The notes below the pieces were generated by a model. That model was not told where the DNA came from. It saw only the letters and a list, made by a program, of their open reading frames with translations, and did not search any database. This document shows, piece after piece, positions 36,715 through 46,212 of a stretch of 64,000 nt of DNA. Made by a program: the position numbers and the translations under genes. Origin of the DNA: Teredinibacter haidensis (GTDB lineage Bacteria; Pseudomonadota; Gammaproteobacteria; Pseudomonadales; Cellvibrionaceae); the NCBI RefSeq assembly GCF_014211975.1, contig NZ_CP060084.1, forward strand, positions 248,001 through 312,000, in the 5' to 3' direction. The stretch's first letter is position 1. The number at the start of each line of letters is the position of its first letter.

Positions 36715-38115
36715 ATGTCGCGGGGTTGGCTGTTAGAATCGCCGTTTTTTCGAGTTAGAGGAAGTTCCGCTTTGCATTCTCAGGTTAAAACAGTCGCCTC
36801 TTTGGCGTCTCTGTATGCATTTCGAATGTTAGGGCTCTTTATGGTCCTACCAGTGTTAATGCTTTACGGTGGTGAATACCTCGGTGCGTCACCCTTGCTC
36901 TTGGGCTTTGCTCTTGGCGTCTACGGTCTTACCCAGGCCCTGTTCCAGATACCGCTTGGATTGCTATCCGATATTTGGGGTCGCAAACCTGTGATTTTTC
37001 TCGGCCTTGTCGTTTTTGCTGTTGGGAGTCTGGTTGCGGCTCAGTCAACCAGTATAGAAGGCCTTATTGTCGGCCGGGCGCTACAGGGGAGCGGCGCGAT
37101 CGCCAGTGCAATTATGGCGATGGTGGCAGATTTGACCTCGGAGGAAAATCGAACTCGGGCGATGGCGGCGATTGGTGCGTCTATTGGTTTGTCGTTTTCT
37201 GTTGCCATGATCTTGGGGCCAGGGGTTGCTGCATTCGCGGGCTTGAGTGGCGTATTTAGTTTGTCGTCGGTACTCGCGGTGGCGGGTATGCTTGTTCTGA
37301 TTTTCGTTGTGCCAACGCCGCCCAGAGCTCCAGCGACGCATCGGGATACTGGGGCGATTCCCGCACTTATATTTGCCAGCGTTAAAAATACGGAGCTGTT
37401 ACGCCTGAACTGGGGCATCTTTTCCCTGCATTTTGTCTTGATGACAGCCTTTATCGTGGTACCTCAAGTTTTGGAGCAGCGTTTTACTATTGGCCGCGAA
37501 TCCCATTGGATGGTTTACCTGTTACTACTTGGAGTTGCGTTTGTGTTGATGCTGCCGTTAGTGGTGTTTGCCGAGCGTAAGCGCAGGGTAAAGTTGGTGT
37601 TTGTCGGCGCCGTTGCGATATTAGGGTTAAGTTTAGCTGTGCCGGGATTTTTTGTCGTGTCTAAAGAAGGATGGTTCCTATTGTTGCTGGTATTTTTTAC
37701 CGCCTTTAATTTATTAGAGGCCAGCCTACCGTCGCTGGTAAGCAAGCTTGCTCCTGCAGGGGCAAAGGGTACAGCGATGGGGGTATATTCTACCAGCCAG
37801 TTCCTGGGGGCTTTTTTGGGCGGAGTAAGCGGTGGCTGGGTGCTGCAGTATGGCGGTGTGGAGCAGGTATACTGGCTGGGAACGGCAGTTGTTGCCCTCT
37901 GGTTTCTAATTGCTGTTACCATGCGCAGCCCTCGTTACCTCAGCAGCTTGAGTGTCAGTGTTCAGCGGGGTTTTCATGCGACGATGGATATTCTTGCTGT
38001 GCCTGGTGTAGAGGAGGCCCTGTTGGTTAGTGAGGATTCGCTTCTGTATCTGAAGGTGGATAAGCAGCAGTTTGATGAGGACGAGCTATACCGGGTTTTA
38101 CGGCGGGAATGTTAG
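36715..38115 (+). CDS. MFS transporter, YajR-like with C-terminal YAM-type domain
   Basis: This 466-residue protein has twelve predicted membrane helices and the MFS motif A DIWGRKPVIFLG after helix 2. After the last helix, a ~60-residue soluble tail (MDILAVPGVEEALL...VDKQQFDEDEL) resembles the ferredoxin-like YAM domain of E. coli YajR. Substrate is unknown for this family. The ATG at 36715 is favoured because GGGAAG precedes it. An ATG nine codons earlier at 36688 is possible but has no Shine-Dalgarno. It is followed by ssb, a common arrangement next to uvrA. Confidence 0.85.
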   Translation: MSRGWLLESPFFRVRGSSALHSQVKTVASLASLYAFRMLGLFMVLPVLMLYGGEYLGASPLLLGFALGVYGLTQALFQIPLGLLSDIWGRKPVIFLGLVVFAVGSLVAAQSTSIEGLIVGRALQGSGAIASAIMAMVADLTSEENRTRAMAAIGASIGLSFSVAMILGPGVAAFAGLSGVFSLSSVLAVAGMLVLIFVVPTPPRAPATHRDTGAIPALIFASVKNTELLRLNWGIFSLHFVLMTAFIVVPQVLEQRFTIGRESHWMVYLLLLGVAFVLMLPLVVFAERKRRVKLVFVGAVAILGLSLAVPGFFVVSKEGWFLLLLVFFTAFNLLEASLPSLVSKLAPAGAKGTAMGVYSTSQFLGAFLGGVSGGWVLQYGGVEQVYWLGTAVVALWFLIAVTMRSPRYLSSLSVSVQRGFHATMDILAVPGVEEALLVSEDSLLYLKVDKQQFDEDELYRVLRREC

Positions 38116-38200
38116 CTGGGTAGATTAGTTAAAGCTAAACACGCTAGAATTGTGGGCATATCAGTACATACATAATATTGAAATATTTAGGAGAACTATC

Positions 38201-38719
38201 GTGGCCAGTAGAGGCGTCAATAAAGTTATCCTGGTTGGAAATTGCGGCCAGGACCCAGAAACCAAATATATGCCGACTGGTGGTGCTGTCACCAATATCA
38301 GCGTTGCAACGTCCGAAACCTGGAAAGATAAGCAGACTGGTCAGCCGCAAGAGCGTACCGAGTGGCATCGCGTTGTGTTTTTTAACCGCCTAGCGGAGAT
38401 TGCCGGCGAGTACCTACGCAAGGGTAGTAAGGTTTATGTTGAAGGGGCCCTGCGTACGCGCAAGTGGCAGGGGCAGGATGGACAAGACCGCTACACTACT
38501 GAAATTGTCGCTAACGAAATGCAAATGCTCGATACTCGTTCTGCAGGGGAAGGTCAGGCATCTGGCGGCGGTTATCAGCAGGCGCCCGCAGCTTCTCAGC
38601 CCCAACGAGTTCCAGCTCCGGCTTCAGCGCCGTCCCAATCGACCGCTCCAGCACAAAGCTCTCATGCGGCGGCGCCACCGCCGGCGATGGATAGTTTCGA
38701 CGACGACATTCCGTTTTAA
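38201..38719 (+). CDS. ssb: Single-stranded DNA-binding protein
   Basis: This 172-residue SSB begins at a GTG (MASRGVNKVILVGNCGQDPE) after AGGAGA, 7 bp upstream. The OB fold covers residues ~1-115. A Gly/Pro/Gln/Ala-rich flexible linker follows and the acidic tip ends MDSFDDDIPF, which recruits repair and replication partners. It is the chromosomal housekeeping type. Confidence 0.96.
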   Translation: MASRGVNKVILVGNCGQDPETKYMPTGGAVTNISVATSETWKDKQTGQPQERTEWHRVVFFNRLAEIAGEYLRKGSKVYVEGALRTRKWQGQDGQDRYTTEIVANEMQMLDTRSAGEGQASGGGYQQAPAASQPQRVPAPASAPSQSTAPAQSSHAAAPPPAMDSFDDDIPF

Positions 38720-38764
38720 ATGAATGCGAAGGGATCAACAACAATCTGCTGCTAGGGCCTACAG

Positions 38765-39643
38765 TTGAGCTACCGTATATTGGTGCGGCGAGCGGATACC
38801 GATCTCGCCAACATTTTCTTGGGGGTAATGGAAGATTACCCTTTTGTTTTGCTTACGCCTTCGTCCGAAGGCCTTGATTGGTCTGATCCTGCATCAGTGG
38901 AGGGCTATTTCAGCGAAAAGTCGCCGAGTTTGGCGATCCATTTCCCAGAGCTCTATGGGGAGGTGAGTGAGGACGATATTCGGGCAGCGGATAGCATGGG
39001 GAAGGCCTGTAAGGCGAAATCGATACCGCTTATTCAGTTGTCCTCATTTCGGGTTTTTGGCGACGATTATCTTGCCGATGGTATCCGCGAAGATGATATG
39101 CCGGCTCCGGAGAGCGACATTGGTCGGCAATTCCTGCGGATGGAGCAGGCAGCGTTGCAGTGCCCATCTACGATTGTTTTACGCTTACCCTGGGTGATGG
39201 ATTTCGTTTCTGGAAGCTTGTTTGACAGGCTTCTTCCCAAACTTATGAGCGGTAATTTAGCCCCCGTTTCTGACCATCATCGCTTTAGTCTGGTATCTGC
39301 GGGCTTTGTTGTGCGTAGCTTAATTGCGCTGCTTCACCAGGTGTTTTCTGGTGCTGAAAACTGGGGAGTCTTCCATTTGCGGAGTTCTGACCAGTGCTCT
39401 GAGGCAGAGTTGGTCGATGCGGTTGTGCGTATGCTAAACAGTGAGGTTGGGCTGAAGGCGGCCATGCCGCAAGTGATTGGCGGTAAAGACGAAGGGCGTC
39501 TGTTGATGGGAAGTGCCAACCTGAATGGTCGTCGCTGTACGGATGACTTTGGCATACAGTTTCCGTCATGGCGACACGGCTTTAAGTCTTTGGTGCGACG
39601 CTGGTTGCACGATAAAAATATGATTGCGGAAGCTCCCCGCTAA
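38765..39643 (+). CDS. RmlD-like sugar-nucleotide reductase homologue, probably inactive
   Basis: This 292-residue protein follows the layout of dTDP-4-dehydrorhamnose reductase (extended SDR). The N-terminus is YRILVRRADTDLAN, lacking the GxxGxxG that binds NADPH. In the YxxxK catalytic position it has IGRQF (residues 119-123), so both the Tyr and the Lys are gone. The STDYVFDG-type strand is SSFRVFGD. The reading frame is intact, so it is a kept pseudoenzyme rather than a decayed gene. Function is unknown. The start is probably TTG at 38765, since no good ATG lies upstream and the next ATG would remove the first strand. Confidence 0.75.
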   Translation: MSYRILVRRADTDLANIFLGVMEDYPFVLLTPSSEGLDWSDPASVEGYFSEKSPSLAIHFPELYGEVSEDDIRAADSMGKACKAKSIPLIQLSSFRVFGDDYLADGIREDDMPAPESDIGRQFLRMEQAALQCPSTIVLRLPWVMDFVSGSLFDRLLPKLMSGNLAPVSDHHRFSLVSAGFVVRSLIALLHQVFSGAENWGVFHLRSSDQCSEAELVDAVVRMLNSEVGLKAAMPQVIGGKDEGRLLMGSANLNGRRCTDDFGIQFPSWRHGFKSLVRRWLHDKNMIAEAPR

Positions 39644-39663
39644 AAACGCCGTTACCATGTGTG

Positions 39664-39692
39664 AAAAAAGCGCCGAACAGGCGCTTTTTTTT
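39664..39692. terminator. Bidirectional terminator between the RmlD-like gene and fabB
   Basis: AAAAAAGCGCC and GGCGCTTTTTT form a hairpin with A and T runs on both sides. It can end transcription from the RmlD-like gene on the plus strand and fabB on the minus strand. Confidence 0.88.
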
Positions 39693-39713
39693 GCTCGGAA
39701 AATCGCGCGTTGA

Positions 39714-40928
39714 TTAGCCGTTGTACTTCTGGAAAATCAGCGTTGCGTTAGTGCCACCGAAACCGAAGCTGTTGGACATCGCTAGATTAATATCGGCGTC
39801 TTTTGCGTTTTGCACAATATTCAAGCCTTCGGCTTCCGGGTCCAGTTGCTCGATATTGGCAGAGCCGGCAATAAAGCCGTGCTGCATCATCAGTAGCGTG
39901 TAAATAGCTTCCTGAACGCCGGTTGCACCTAGAGAGTGGCCAGTCAGAGATTTGGTTGAACTGATGGCGGGTAGTTTGTCGCCAAAGGTTTCGCGCACGG
40001 CTCGCAGTTCAGCGAGATCGCCAACGGGTGTACTAGTGCCGTGTGAGTTGATGTAGTCGATATCACCATTAATAGGCTGTAACGCCTGTCTCATGCAGCG
40101 GACGGCGCCTTCACCCGAGGGGGCAACCATGTCGTAGCCGTCTGAGGTTGCGCCATAGCCAACCAGTTCTGCGTAAATCTTTGCTCCCCGAGCCAGGGCA
40201 TGATCCAGAGACTCAATCACCAGGCTACCACCGCCACCGCCAATGACAAAACCGTCGCGGCTGGCATCGTAGGGGCGTGAGGCTTTTTCGGGGGTATCGT
40301 TGTATTTGGTTGAGAGCGCGCCCATGGCATCGAACAAGCCTGTTAGTGTCCAGTGCTCTTCTTCGCCTCCGCCGGCAAAAACGACATCCTGTTTGCCCAG
40401 CTGTATCAATTCCATCGCATGGCCTATGCAGTGGGCGCTGGTGGCACAAGCCGATGAAATGGAGTAGTTGACGCCCTTGATCTTAAAGGGGGTCGCAAGG
40501 CAAGCAGAGGTTGTGCTGGCCATGGTTTGGGTAACGCGGTAAGGGCCTGCGCGCTTAACGCCGCGGCTGCGAATAATGTCGGCAGATTCAACGACACTAG
40601 AGGTGGTCGCGCCACCAGAGCCAACAATAATACCCGTGCGCTCGTTGGAAACCTCTGCGTCACTCAAGCCTGCATCGGTGATGGCTTGCTGCATCGATAT
40701 GTAGGCGAAGCCCGCAGCGTCACCCATAAAGCGCAGTACTTTTCGGTCGATGTGTTCGCTTAAGTCAATATCAACCGATCCGGATACTAGGCTGCGGAAG
40801 CCTTGTTCCTGATAACTTTCGTTAAAACGAATGCCAGACTTGCCAGCTTTCAAAGACGCCAGTACGGTATTTACATCATTGCCTATGCATGAAGTAATAC
40901 CCATGCCCGTGACTACAACACGTTTCAT
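39714..40928 (-). CDS. fabB: 3-oxoacyl-ACP synthase I
   Basis: This 404-residue elongating ketosynthase matches E. coli FabB (406). The active-site Cys is in SSACATSAHCIGH and the two His in NSHGTSTPVGD and LTGHSLGATG. It elongates the cis-3-decenoyl-ACP produced by FabA and so is needed for unsaturated fatty acids. The ATG giving MKRVVVTGMGITS is chosen after GAGGAA. A TTG five codons upstream is unlikely. fabA lies 68 bp upstream on the same strand, so the two are probably one operon. Confidence 0.96.
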   Translation of the reverse strand: MKRVVVTGMGITSCIGNDVNTVLASLKAGKSGIRFNESYQEQGFRSLVSGSVDIDLSEHIDRKVLRFMGDAAGFAYISMQQAITDAGLSDAEVSNERTGIIVGSGGATTSSVVESADIIRSRGVKRAGPYRVTQTMASTTSACLATPFKIKGVNYSISSACATSAHCIGHAMELIQLGKQDVVFAGGGEEEHWTLTGLFDAMGALSTKYNDTPEKASRPYDASRDGFVIGGGGGSLVIESLDHALARGAKIYAELVGYGATSDGYDMVAPSGEGAVRCMRQALQPINGDIDYINSHGTSTPVGDLAELRAVRETFGDKLPAISSTKSLTGHSLGATGVQEAIYTLLMMQHGFIAGSANIEQLDPEAEGLNIVQNAKDADINLAMSNSFGFGGTNATLIFQKYNG

Positions 40929-40996
40929 AATATTCCTCTTCAAGTATTTGAGCGCTTTGGGCTTGCTCTGTGCAAGAGCGCTGTGGGGATATTGCC

Positions 40997-41521
40997 CTAA
41001 AAAGTGTCTGTGTTACTGAATAGGCCTACACGCAGATCCTTGGCGAAATAGATTTCCTTGCCATCGACGGCCACGCGACCGTCGGCAATACCCATTATCA
41101 ATTTACGTTCAATAACACGCTTTAAATGGATATGGTAGGTGACCTTCTTTGCTGTTGGAAGAATTTGCCCGGTAAATTTCACCTCACCAGAACCCAACGC
41201 ACGGCCTCGGCCTGGATTGCCCTTCCACGCGAGGAAGAAGCCTACCAGTTGCCACATGGCGTCCAGCCCCAGGCAGCCCGGCATTACGGGGTCACCGGGA
41301 AAGTGGCAGCCAAAGAACCACAGGTCATCTTTGATATCCAACTCTGCGATGATCTCTCCTTTGCCGTATTCCCCGCCCGTTTGGCTGATAAGGTTAATAC
41401 GATCCAGCATCAGCATATTGGGAACGGGAAGCTGGGCATTGCCGGGGCCAAACATCTTGCCTTGGCCGCAGGCGAGCAGCTCTTCAAGATTATATGACGA
41501 CTGTGGTTCAAATGAGTTCAT
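40997..41521 (-). CDS. fabA: 3-hydroxydecanoyl-ACP dehydratase/isomerase
   Basis: This 174-residue protein matches E. coli FabA (172) along its length. The catalytic His lies in FFGCHFPGDPVMPG and the Asp in GLDAMWQLVG. It both dehydrates and isomerises the C10 intermediate and thus starts the anaerobic unsaturated fatty acid branch with FabB. It is divergent from galU. Confidence 0.96.
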   Translation of the reverse strand: MNSFEPQSSYNLEELLACGQGKMFGPGNAQLPVPNMLMLDRINLISQTGGEYGKGEIIAELDIKDDLWFFGCHFPGDPVMPGCLGLDAMWQLVGFFLAWKGNPGRGRALGSGEVKFTGQILPTAKKVTYHIHLKRVIERKLIMGIADGRVAVDGKEIYFAKDLRVGLFSNTDTF

Positions 41522-41803
41522 GACAGAAAGATATCCGTTTGTTATTTAGACGACAGCGTAACTTTGTCGCTCAGAAAAAGGCGCCATTCTACCCTGTGTA
41601 TAGTGCATGTCCAGCGTTGTGGCCAGCGCTCCGCCAACAGGCATGCCAATTTGACATTAATCAGGTTGTCTATGCGTTTCTGGAACGGTAAAGCAATATT
41701 GAATATGGTATATTTCGTGCCTGCTCAAATCGGGGCAATATGGCGGGAAACTGCCCGTCTCAAATGCAAATATAGAAAAACAAGCAAGAAGGTGAAGTCG
41801 ATT

Positions 41804-42631
41804 ATGATCAGCAAATGTTTGTTCCCTGTTGCAGGATATGGAACCCGGTTCCTCCCTGCCACCAAATCCATGCCTAAAGAAATGTTGCCGGTTGTGAACA
41901 AGCCGCTCGTTCAATATGGCGTGGAAGAAGCGTTGGAGGCTGGTCTGACGGAAGTGGGTTTTGTCACTGGTCGTGGTAAGAGAGCGATTGCGGACCACTT
42001 TGATGTGAGTTACGAGCTGGAGCATCAGATCGCGGGCTCTTCTAAAGAGCAATATCTGTCTTCCATTCGAGAGGTTATGGCAAAAGGTTCTTTCTCTTTT
42101 ACCCGTCAGCGCGAGATGCGTGGTCTGGGCGATGCTATTCTTAACGGACGCCGCCTGATCGGCGACCAACCGTTCGGTGTTGTGCTTTCTGATGACCTCT
42201 GTGTGGCCGAAGAGGGTGTGCTATCGCAAATGGTGAAGCTCTACAACCAGTTTCGCTGCAGTATTGTTGCTGTTCAAGAAGTACCGGAAACGGATATTAG
42301 CAAGTTTGGCGTAATCGCGGGCAAGCAGATTAAAGACGGTATTTACCAGGTAGATGAAATGGTAGAAAAGCCAGCTCCAGAGGATGCGCCCAGTAATCTC
42401 GCCATTATAGGTCGCTATATCTTAACCCCCGATATTTTTGAACTGATTGAAGGTACCCCTCCAGGTAAAAATAACGAAGTGCAATTAACGGATGCACTGA
42501 TGACTCAAGCGAAAAATGGTTGCGTATTAGCCTATAAATTTAAAGGTCGCCGCTTCGACTGCGGCAGCGTTTCTGGCTTTGTAGAGGCAACCAACTATGT
42601 GTATGAAAATCTTTACACTCATCAAGACTAA
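41804..42631 (+). CDS. galU: UTP-glucose-1-phosphate uridylyltransferase
   Basis: This 275-residue nucleotidyltransferase makes UDP-glucose. The active site GYGTRFLPATKSMPKEMLPV is intact, followed by VEKPAPEDAPSNLAIIGRY. The ATG at 41804 is chosen after AAGGTGA and aligns with family N-termini. Upstream frame extension to 41564 is not supported. It is followed by manB 18 bp later, so the two probably form a sugar-nucleotide operon for capsule, EPS or LPS. Confidence 0.95.
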   Translation: MISKCLFPVAGYGTRFLPATKSMPKEMLPVVNKPLVQYGVEEALEAGLTEVGFVTGRGKRAIADHFDVSYELEHQIAGSSKEQYLSSIREVMAKGSFSFTRQREMRGLGDAILNGRRLIGDQPFGVVLSDDLCVAEEGVLSQMVKLYNQFRCSIVAVQEVPETDISKFGVIAGKQIKDGIYQVDEMVEKPAPEDAPSNLAIIGRYILTPDIFELIEGTPPGKNNEVQLTDALMTQAKNGCVLAYKFKGRRFDCGSVSGFVEATNYVYENLYTHQD

Positions 42632-42649
42632 TAGGTGGATTTAAACCGA

Positions 42650-44011
42650 ATGAAGATTGATATAACCTGTTTTAAAGCCTACGACATTCGCGGTCGTGTG
42701 CCGGAAGAGTTGAATGAAGACGTGGCCTACCGTGTCGGCCGGGCGTTCGTCGAATTTCTAGATGCGAAAAAAGTGGTTGTTGGGCACGATATTCGTTTAA
42801 CCAGCGCAACATTAACCGATGCACTGGTTCGAGGCATTAATGAAGCTGGTGCCGATGTGATACATATTGGCCAGGTGGGAACCGAGGAAGTGTATTTCGG
42901 CACTTTCCATTTGGGTGTTGATGGTGGTATCTGTGTAACTGCCAGCCACAACCCAATGGATTACAACGGAATGAAGCTGGTAAAAAAAGGTTCGGAGCCT
43001 ATTTCAGGTGATTCCGGCCTTGATGATATCAGGGCGATGGCAGAAAAAGGCGAGTTCAAGCCGTCAGCTTCAATTGGAAGTGTTGAGAGGCGCGATCTTC
43101 GTCCAGAATATCTGGAGCACTTGCTCCAGTATGTGGACACCTCAGCTCTTAAGCCATTAAAAGTCGTTTGTAACGCTGGCAATGGTGGTGCGGGTGCAGT
43201 TATTGATGGTCTCGAGCCTCATATGCCTTTTGAATTTATCAAGGTTCACCACAATCCTGATGGTTCCTTCCCTAATGGTATTCCAAATCCAATTCTTCCC
43301 GAAAGGCGCACTGCGACGATCGAAGCGGTAAAAGCAAACGGTGCAGATCTCGGTTTCGCTTGGGATGGCGATTTTGACCGTTGCTTCTTCTTTGATGAAA
43401 ACGGCGTATTTATCGAAGGATATTATGTGGTTGGTCTGCTGGCGGATGCCTTCCTGAAGAAAAATCCCGGGGCGAAAATTGTCCATGATCCTCGTTTAAC
43501 CTGGAACACCATCGATATTGCGGAGCAAAGTGGCGGTAGCGCCATAGAAAGCAAAACCGGTCATGCCTTTATCAAAGAGAAAATGCGCAAAGAAGATGCT
43601 GTTTACGGCGGTGAGATGAGTGCTCACCACTACTTCCGCGATTTTGCTTACTGCGATAACGGCAATATTCCGTGGTTGTTGGTTACAGAGCTGATGAGCC
43701 GTACAGGTAAAAAATTGTCTGAACTGGTTAAAGACCGCGTTGCTAAATTCCCGTGTAGCGGAGAGCGCAATAACACTGTAAATGACCCTGTTGCGATTAT
43801 TACCGCGATTGAACAGCACTACACTGATACGGTTACCGAAATCAAAAAGGTAGACGGTTTATCCATGGAGTTTGCCGACTGGCGATTCAATATTCGTATG
43901 TCCAGTACCGAGCCTGTGCTGCGTTTGAATATTGAAAGCCGTGGCGACCAGGCTTTGATGGAAGCGAAAACGGAAGAGCTACTGAATCTGGTTAAAGAAT
44001 ACGATGTTTAA
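42650..44011 (+). CDS. manB: Phosphomannomutase, ManB/CpsG type
   Basis: This 453-residue enzyme interconverts mannose 6-phosphate and mannose 1-phosphate for GDP-mannose. It follows E. coli CpsG closely. The phosphoserine is in TASHNPMDYNG, the metal site in WDGDFDRCFFFD, and the phosphate-binding loop in RMSSTEPVLRLNIESRG. The ATG at 42650 (MKIDITCFKAYDIRG) is preferred over a GTG at 42635. A terminator follows. Confidence 0.92.
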   Translation: MKIDITCFKAYDIRGRVPEELNEDVAYRVGRAFVEFLDAKKVVVGHDIRLTSATLTDALVRGINEAGADVIHIGQVGTEEVYFGTFHLGVDGGICVTASHNPMDYNGMKLVKKGSEPISGDSGLDDIRAMAEKGEFKPSASIGSVERRDLRPEYLEHLLQYVDTSALKPLKVVCNAGNGGAGAVIDGLEPHMPFEFIKVHHNPDGSFPNGIPNPILPERRTATIEAVKANGADLGFAWDGDFDRCFFFDENGVFIEGYYVVGLLADAFLKKNPGAKIVHDPRLTWNTIDIAEQSGGSAIESKTGHAFIKEKMRKEDAVYGGEMSAHHYFRDFAYCDNGNIPWLLVTELMSRTGKKLSELVKDRVAKFPCSGERNNTVNDPVAIITAIEQHYTDTVTEIKKVDGLSMEFADWRFNIRMSSTEPVLRLNIESRGDQALMEAKTEELLNLVKEYDV

Positions 44012-44044
44012 TTAGTATTGTTTTAGCTCCGAATAAAAATAAAG

Positions 44045-44066
44045 ACCGGCGAAAGCCGGTTTTTTT
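44045..44066 (+). terminator. Rho-independent terminator after manB
   Basis: ACCGGC, loop GAAA, GCCGGT, then six Ts. It lies 33 bp after the manB stop. Confidence 0.9.
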
Positions 44067-44077
44067 ATGTCTATGCA

Positions 44078-44542
44078 TTACCCTCGAGATAGAAAACGAT
44101 CCAGTGACAGTTTTCCTCCGCCATTTTTGATCAAGTAAACGAGTGGAATCATCCAGAGAAAATGTGTTGCCAAGGCGCCAGGGTAGACAAAAAATTGAAT
44201 AATCAATGTCATAACAATAAAGACCAATGCGCTGAACCGCGTTACCAAGCCAAACAAAATAAGTAGAGACACAAAAAACTCGGCAAAAGTGGCGGTGTAG
44301 GCTGCTAATTCTGCTGGGATTATAGGTAGATCATAATCGTATTCAAACAAGAGGAAAGTGCTTTGGGATATATCCCAAAAAGCGAATTTCTGGCCTAGGA
44401 ATGTAGCGCCCCCAATTTTGGTCTGTGCTGACAGCCAGAAAATCATAAAGACTGAAATGCGGGCAGCGACATTAAGGATGAACTCCGGAATCAGGTCGCC
44501 GATGGATTTGGCGAAGTTGTCGAGTATACGTAGCATTTTCAT
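44078..44542 (-). CDS. DoxX-family membrane protein of a bufferin-type operon
   Basis: This 154-residue protein has four predicted membrane helices of the DoxX type, with SVFMIFWLSAQTKIGG in helix 1. DoxX-like proteins are often the fourth gene of DUF2282/DUF692/DUF2063 clusters, where their role is unproved (possibly redox or export). Its ATG overlaps the stop of the DUF2063 gene (ATGA), so the pair is translationally coupled. It is the last gene of the operon. Confidence 0.85.
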   Translation of the reverse strand: MKMLRILDNFAKSIGDLIPEFILNVAARISVFMIFWLSAQTKIGGATFLGQKFAFWDISQSTFLLFEYDYDLPIIPAELAAYTATFAEFFVSLLILFGLVTRFSALVFIVMTLIIQFFVYPGALATHFLWMIPLVYLIKNGGGKLSLDRFLSRG

Positions 44543-45342
44543 TTTTCTTCTACCTTATGATCTTCCAGGGAAATAATTACCCTGCTGGAAACTAAAAATG
44601 CGATTGCCTCGCTAGGATTAAATGTTATTTGCTGTTTTTCACCGGTTTCTAAAGCGGCTTCTATGGATTGAATAAGGGTTTTTTTGGCAGCTAATTGATT
44701 GATAAGTTCAGTTACAGGTGGAGATAATCTCCAGGTTCTTACCTCCGTGTCTGGGCGAACGGTTAGCAATGTTTCCGGCGTGTCATATAGGATTGGTGTG
44801 GAATCGTTTAAATTTGTGTTCGTGAGTGAGTCCCAAATAGTAAAGATAGCAAACTCTGATTTAAGTAGGTTGGTACTGGGGTGAAGTTGCAGCAGGCTAT
44901 TGCTGAGCGTGGAGTTATCAATTTTCTGGAAAAATTCCGGCGCTAAGGGCTCCGCTTCTGCAGCGTGATACGCCAGCTGTCGATGCCAGTCGAGCAGGGC
45001 AAGGTCCGCCAGGTAGGGGAGGCTTTGAGTGTGTTCAAAATGTTTAATAAAATCCGAAAAATTCTCGCCGAGATAAATCATGGCGGCATGTTGTGGGGGG
45101 TGCTGCCGAATATAGGCTGCAGATAAGGCGTTAAAGAATTCCTCGCCTACAATCTGATTTACGGAACTATAGGTTTCCCGTAAAACCTCTTCAAATGAAG
45201 CGTAGTAATTGTTGCGATAAATATCTAAGCGCGCTTCAAGCTCATCCCTGCTATAGCGCTTAATAGCAGACTCCAACGAATAGCTGGGTTTGTTGCCAAG
45301 TATGGTTTGTGTCAGTTGTTGCTGAAGATCGCTTAAATACAT
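44539..45342 (-). CDS. DUF2063 partner protein (BufC-like) of the MNIO enzyme
   Basis: This 267-residue protein has the DUF2063 N-terminal pattern LSDLQQQLTQTILG...YRNNYYASFEEVLRETYSSVNQIVGEEFF. In bufferin systems this protein family holds the precursor leader and helps the DUF692 enzyme act on it. It overlaps the DUF692 gene by 10 bp, which suggests a tight stoichiometric complex. No catalytic site is expected. Confidence 0.88.
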   Translation of the reverse strand: MYLSDLQQQLTQTILGNKPSYSLESAIKRYSRDELEARLDIYRNNYYASFEEVLRETYSSVNQIVGEEFFNALSAAYIRQHPPQHAAMIYLGENFSDFIKHFEHTQSLPYLADLALLDWHRQLAYHAAEAEPLAPEFFQKIDNSTLSNSLLQLHPSTNLLKSEFAIFTIWDSLTNTNLNDSTPILYDTPETLLTVRPDTEVRTWRLSPPVTELINQLAAKKTLIQSIEAALETGEKQQITFNPSEAIAFLVSSRVIISLEDHKVEEK

Positions 45343-46193
45343 GGGGTTGTGTTTTTTGAATGATTGTTTAATTTCGTGTCGGCTTTTTCTGCTTCTCCAA
45401 GTAATGTAGTGAGACTGGGGACATTATTGTCCCATTCGATTAGTGTGGGTAGAGGTTGTTTGGTTTTGCTTAACAGGTAGTCGTACAATGCCCATACGTT
45501 TTTTTTGACTTCAGAACCGTGGTCATCAATGCGTATCGTTTTGTTGTTACCGAGTTTTTGTTCTGAGTGTCCGGCGAGGTGAATTTCTCCGATATTCTGC
45601 AGTTTGATATCGTCAATATACCGGTAAGGGTCGAATCCATTGTTGCTTGCAGAAACATAAATATTATTTACATCGAGCAACAGGCCTGCGCCCGTTTTTT
45701 TGCATATTCTATTAATAAATTCCGGTTCCGAAAAATCGCTTTGAGAAAAATCGATGTACGTAGAAGGGTTTTCCACTAAAATTGCTTGTCCCAAAAAAGA
45801 TTGCATGCGATCTAGGTTTTCGCACAGTATTTCCAGGCTATCGTGCGTATATGGAAGAGGCAGCAAGTCGTTAAGAAAAATCTGATTGCAGTGGCTCCAA
45901 GCAATATGTTCGGATACCTGAGCGGGCTGGTAGCGGTCTATTAGGTGTTTGAGCGCGATGAGATGATCTTTTTTTATACCTCCAGTAGAGCCCAGGGACA
46001 TGCCTACACCGTGAAATGACAGTGCATAGTGCTCACGTATTTTTTGCAGGTAACGGTGAGGGGGGCCGCCAGCACCCATATAGTTTTCCGGGTGAACTTC
46101 AAACCAGCCAATGTCGGGGAGAGTCGAAATAATTTCCTGGTAGTGTTGCGGCTTCAGGCTAACGCCTGCACGGTGGGGTAAAGTTGGTTTCAT
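45333..46193 (-). CDS. DUF692 multinuclear non-heme iron oxidative enzyme (MNIO, BufB-like)
   Basis: This 286-residue TIM-barrel enzyme keeps the DUF692 metal-ligand motifs: WFEVHPENYM, SFHGVGMSLGS, VSEHIAWS, VENPSTYI, LLLDVNNIYVSA, IHLAGHS, RIDDHG and IEWDNNVP. MNIOs oxidise Cys residues in RiPP precursors, for example to oxazolone/thioamide or related heterocycles. Its target here is most likely the Cys-containing DUF2282 protein immediately upstream. It starts 51 bp after that gene. Confidence 0.92.
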   Translation of the reverse strand: MKPTLPHRAGVSLKPQHYQEIISTLPDIGWFEVHPENYMGAGGPPHRYLQKIREHYALSFHGVGMSLGSTGGIKKDHLIALKHLIDRYQPAQVSEHIAWSHCNQIFLNDLLPLPYTHDSLEILCENLDRMQSFLGQAILVENPSTYIDFSQSDFSEPEFINRICKKTGAGLLLDVNNIYVSASNNGFDPYRYIDDIKLQNIGEIHLAGHSEQKLGNNKTIRIDDHGSEVKKNVWALYDYLLSKTKQPLPTLIEWDNNVPSLTTLLGEAEKADTKLNNHSKNTTPCI

Positions 46194-46212
46194 AGTCTCG
46201 TGTTGTGTGGAT

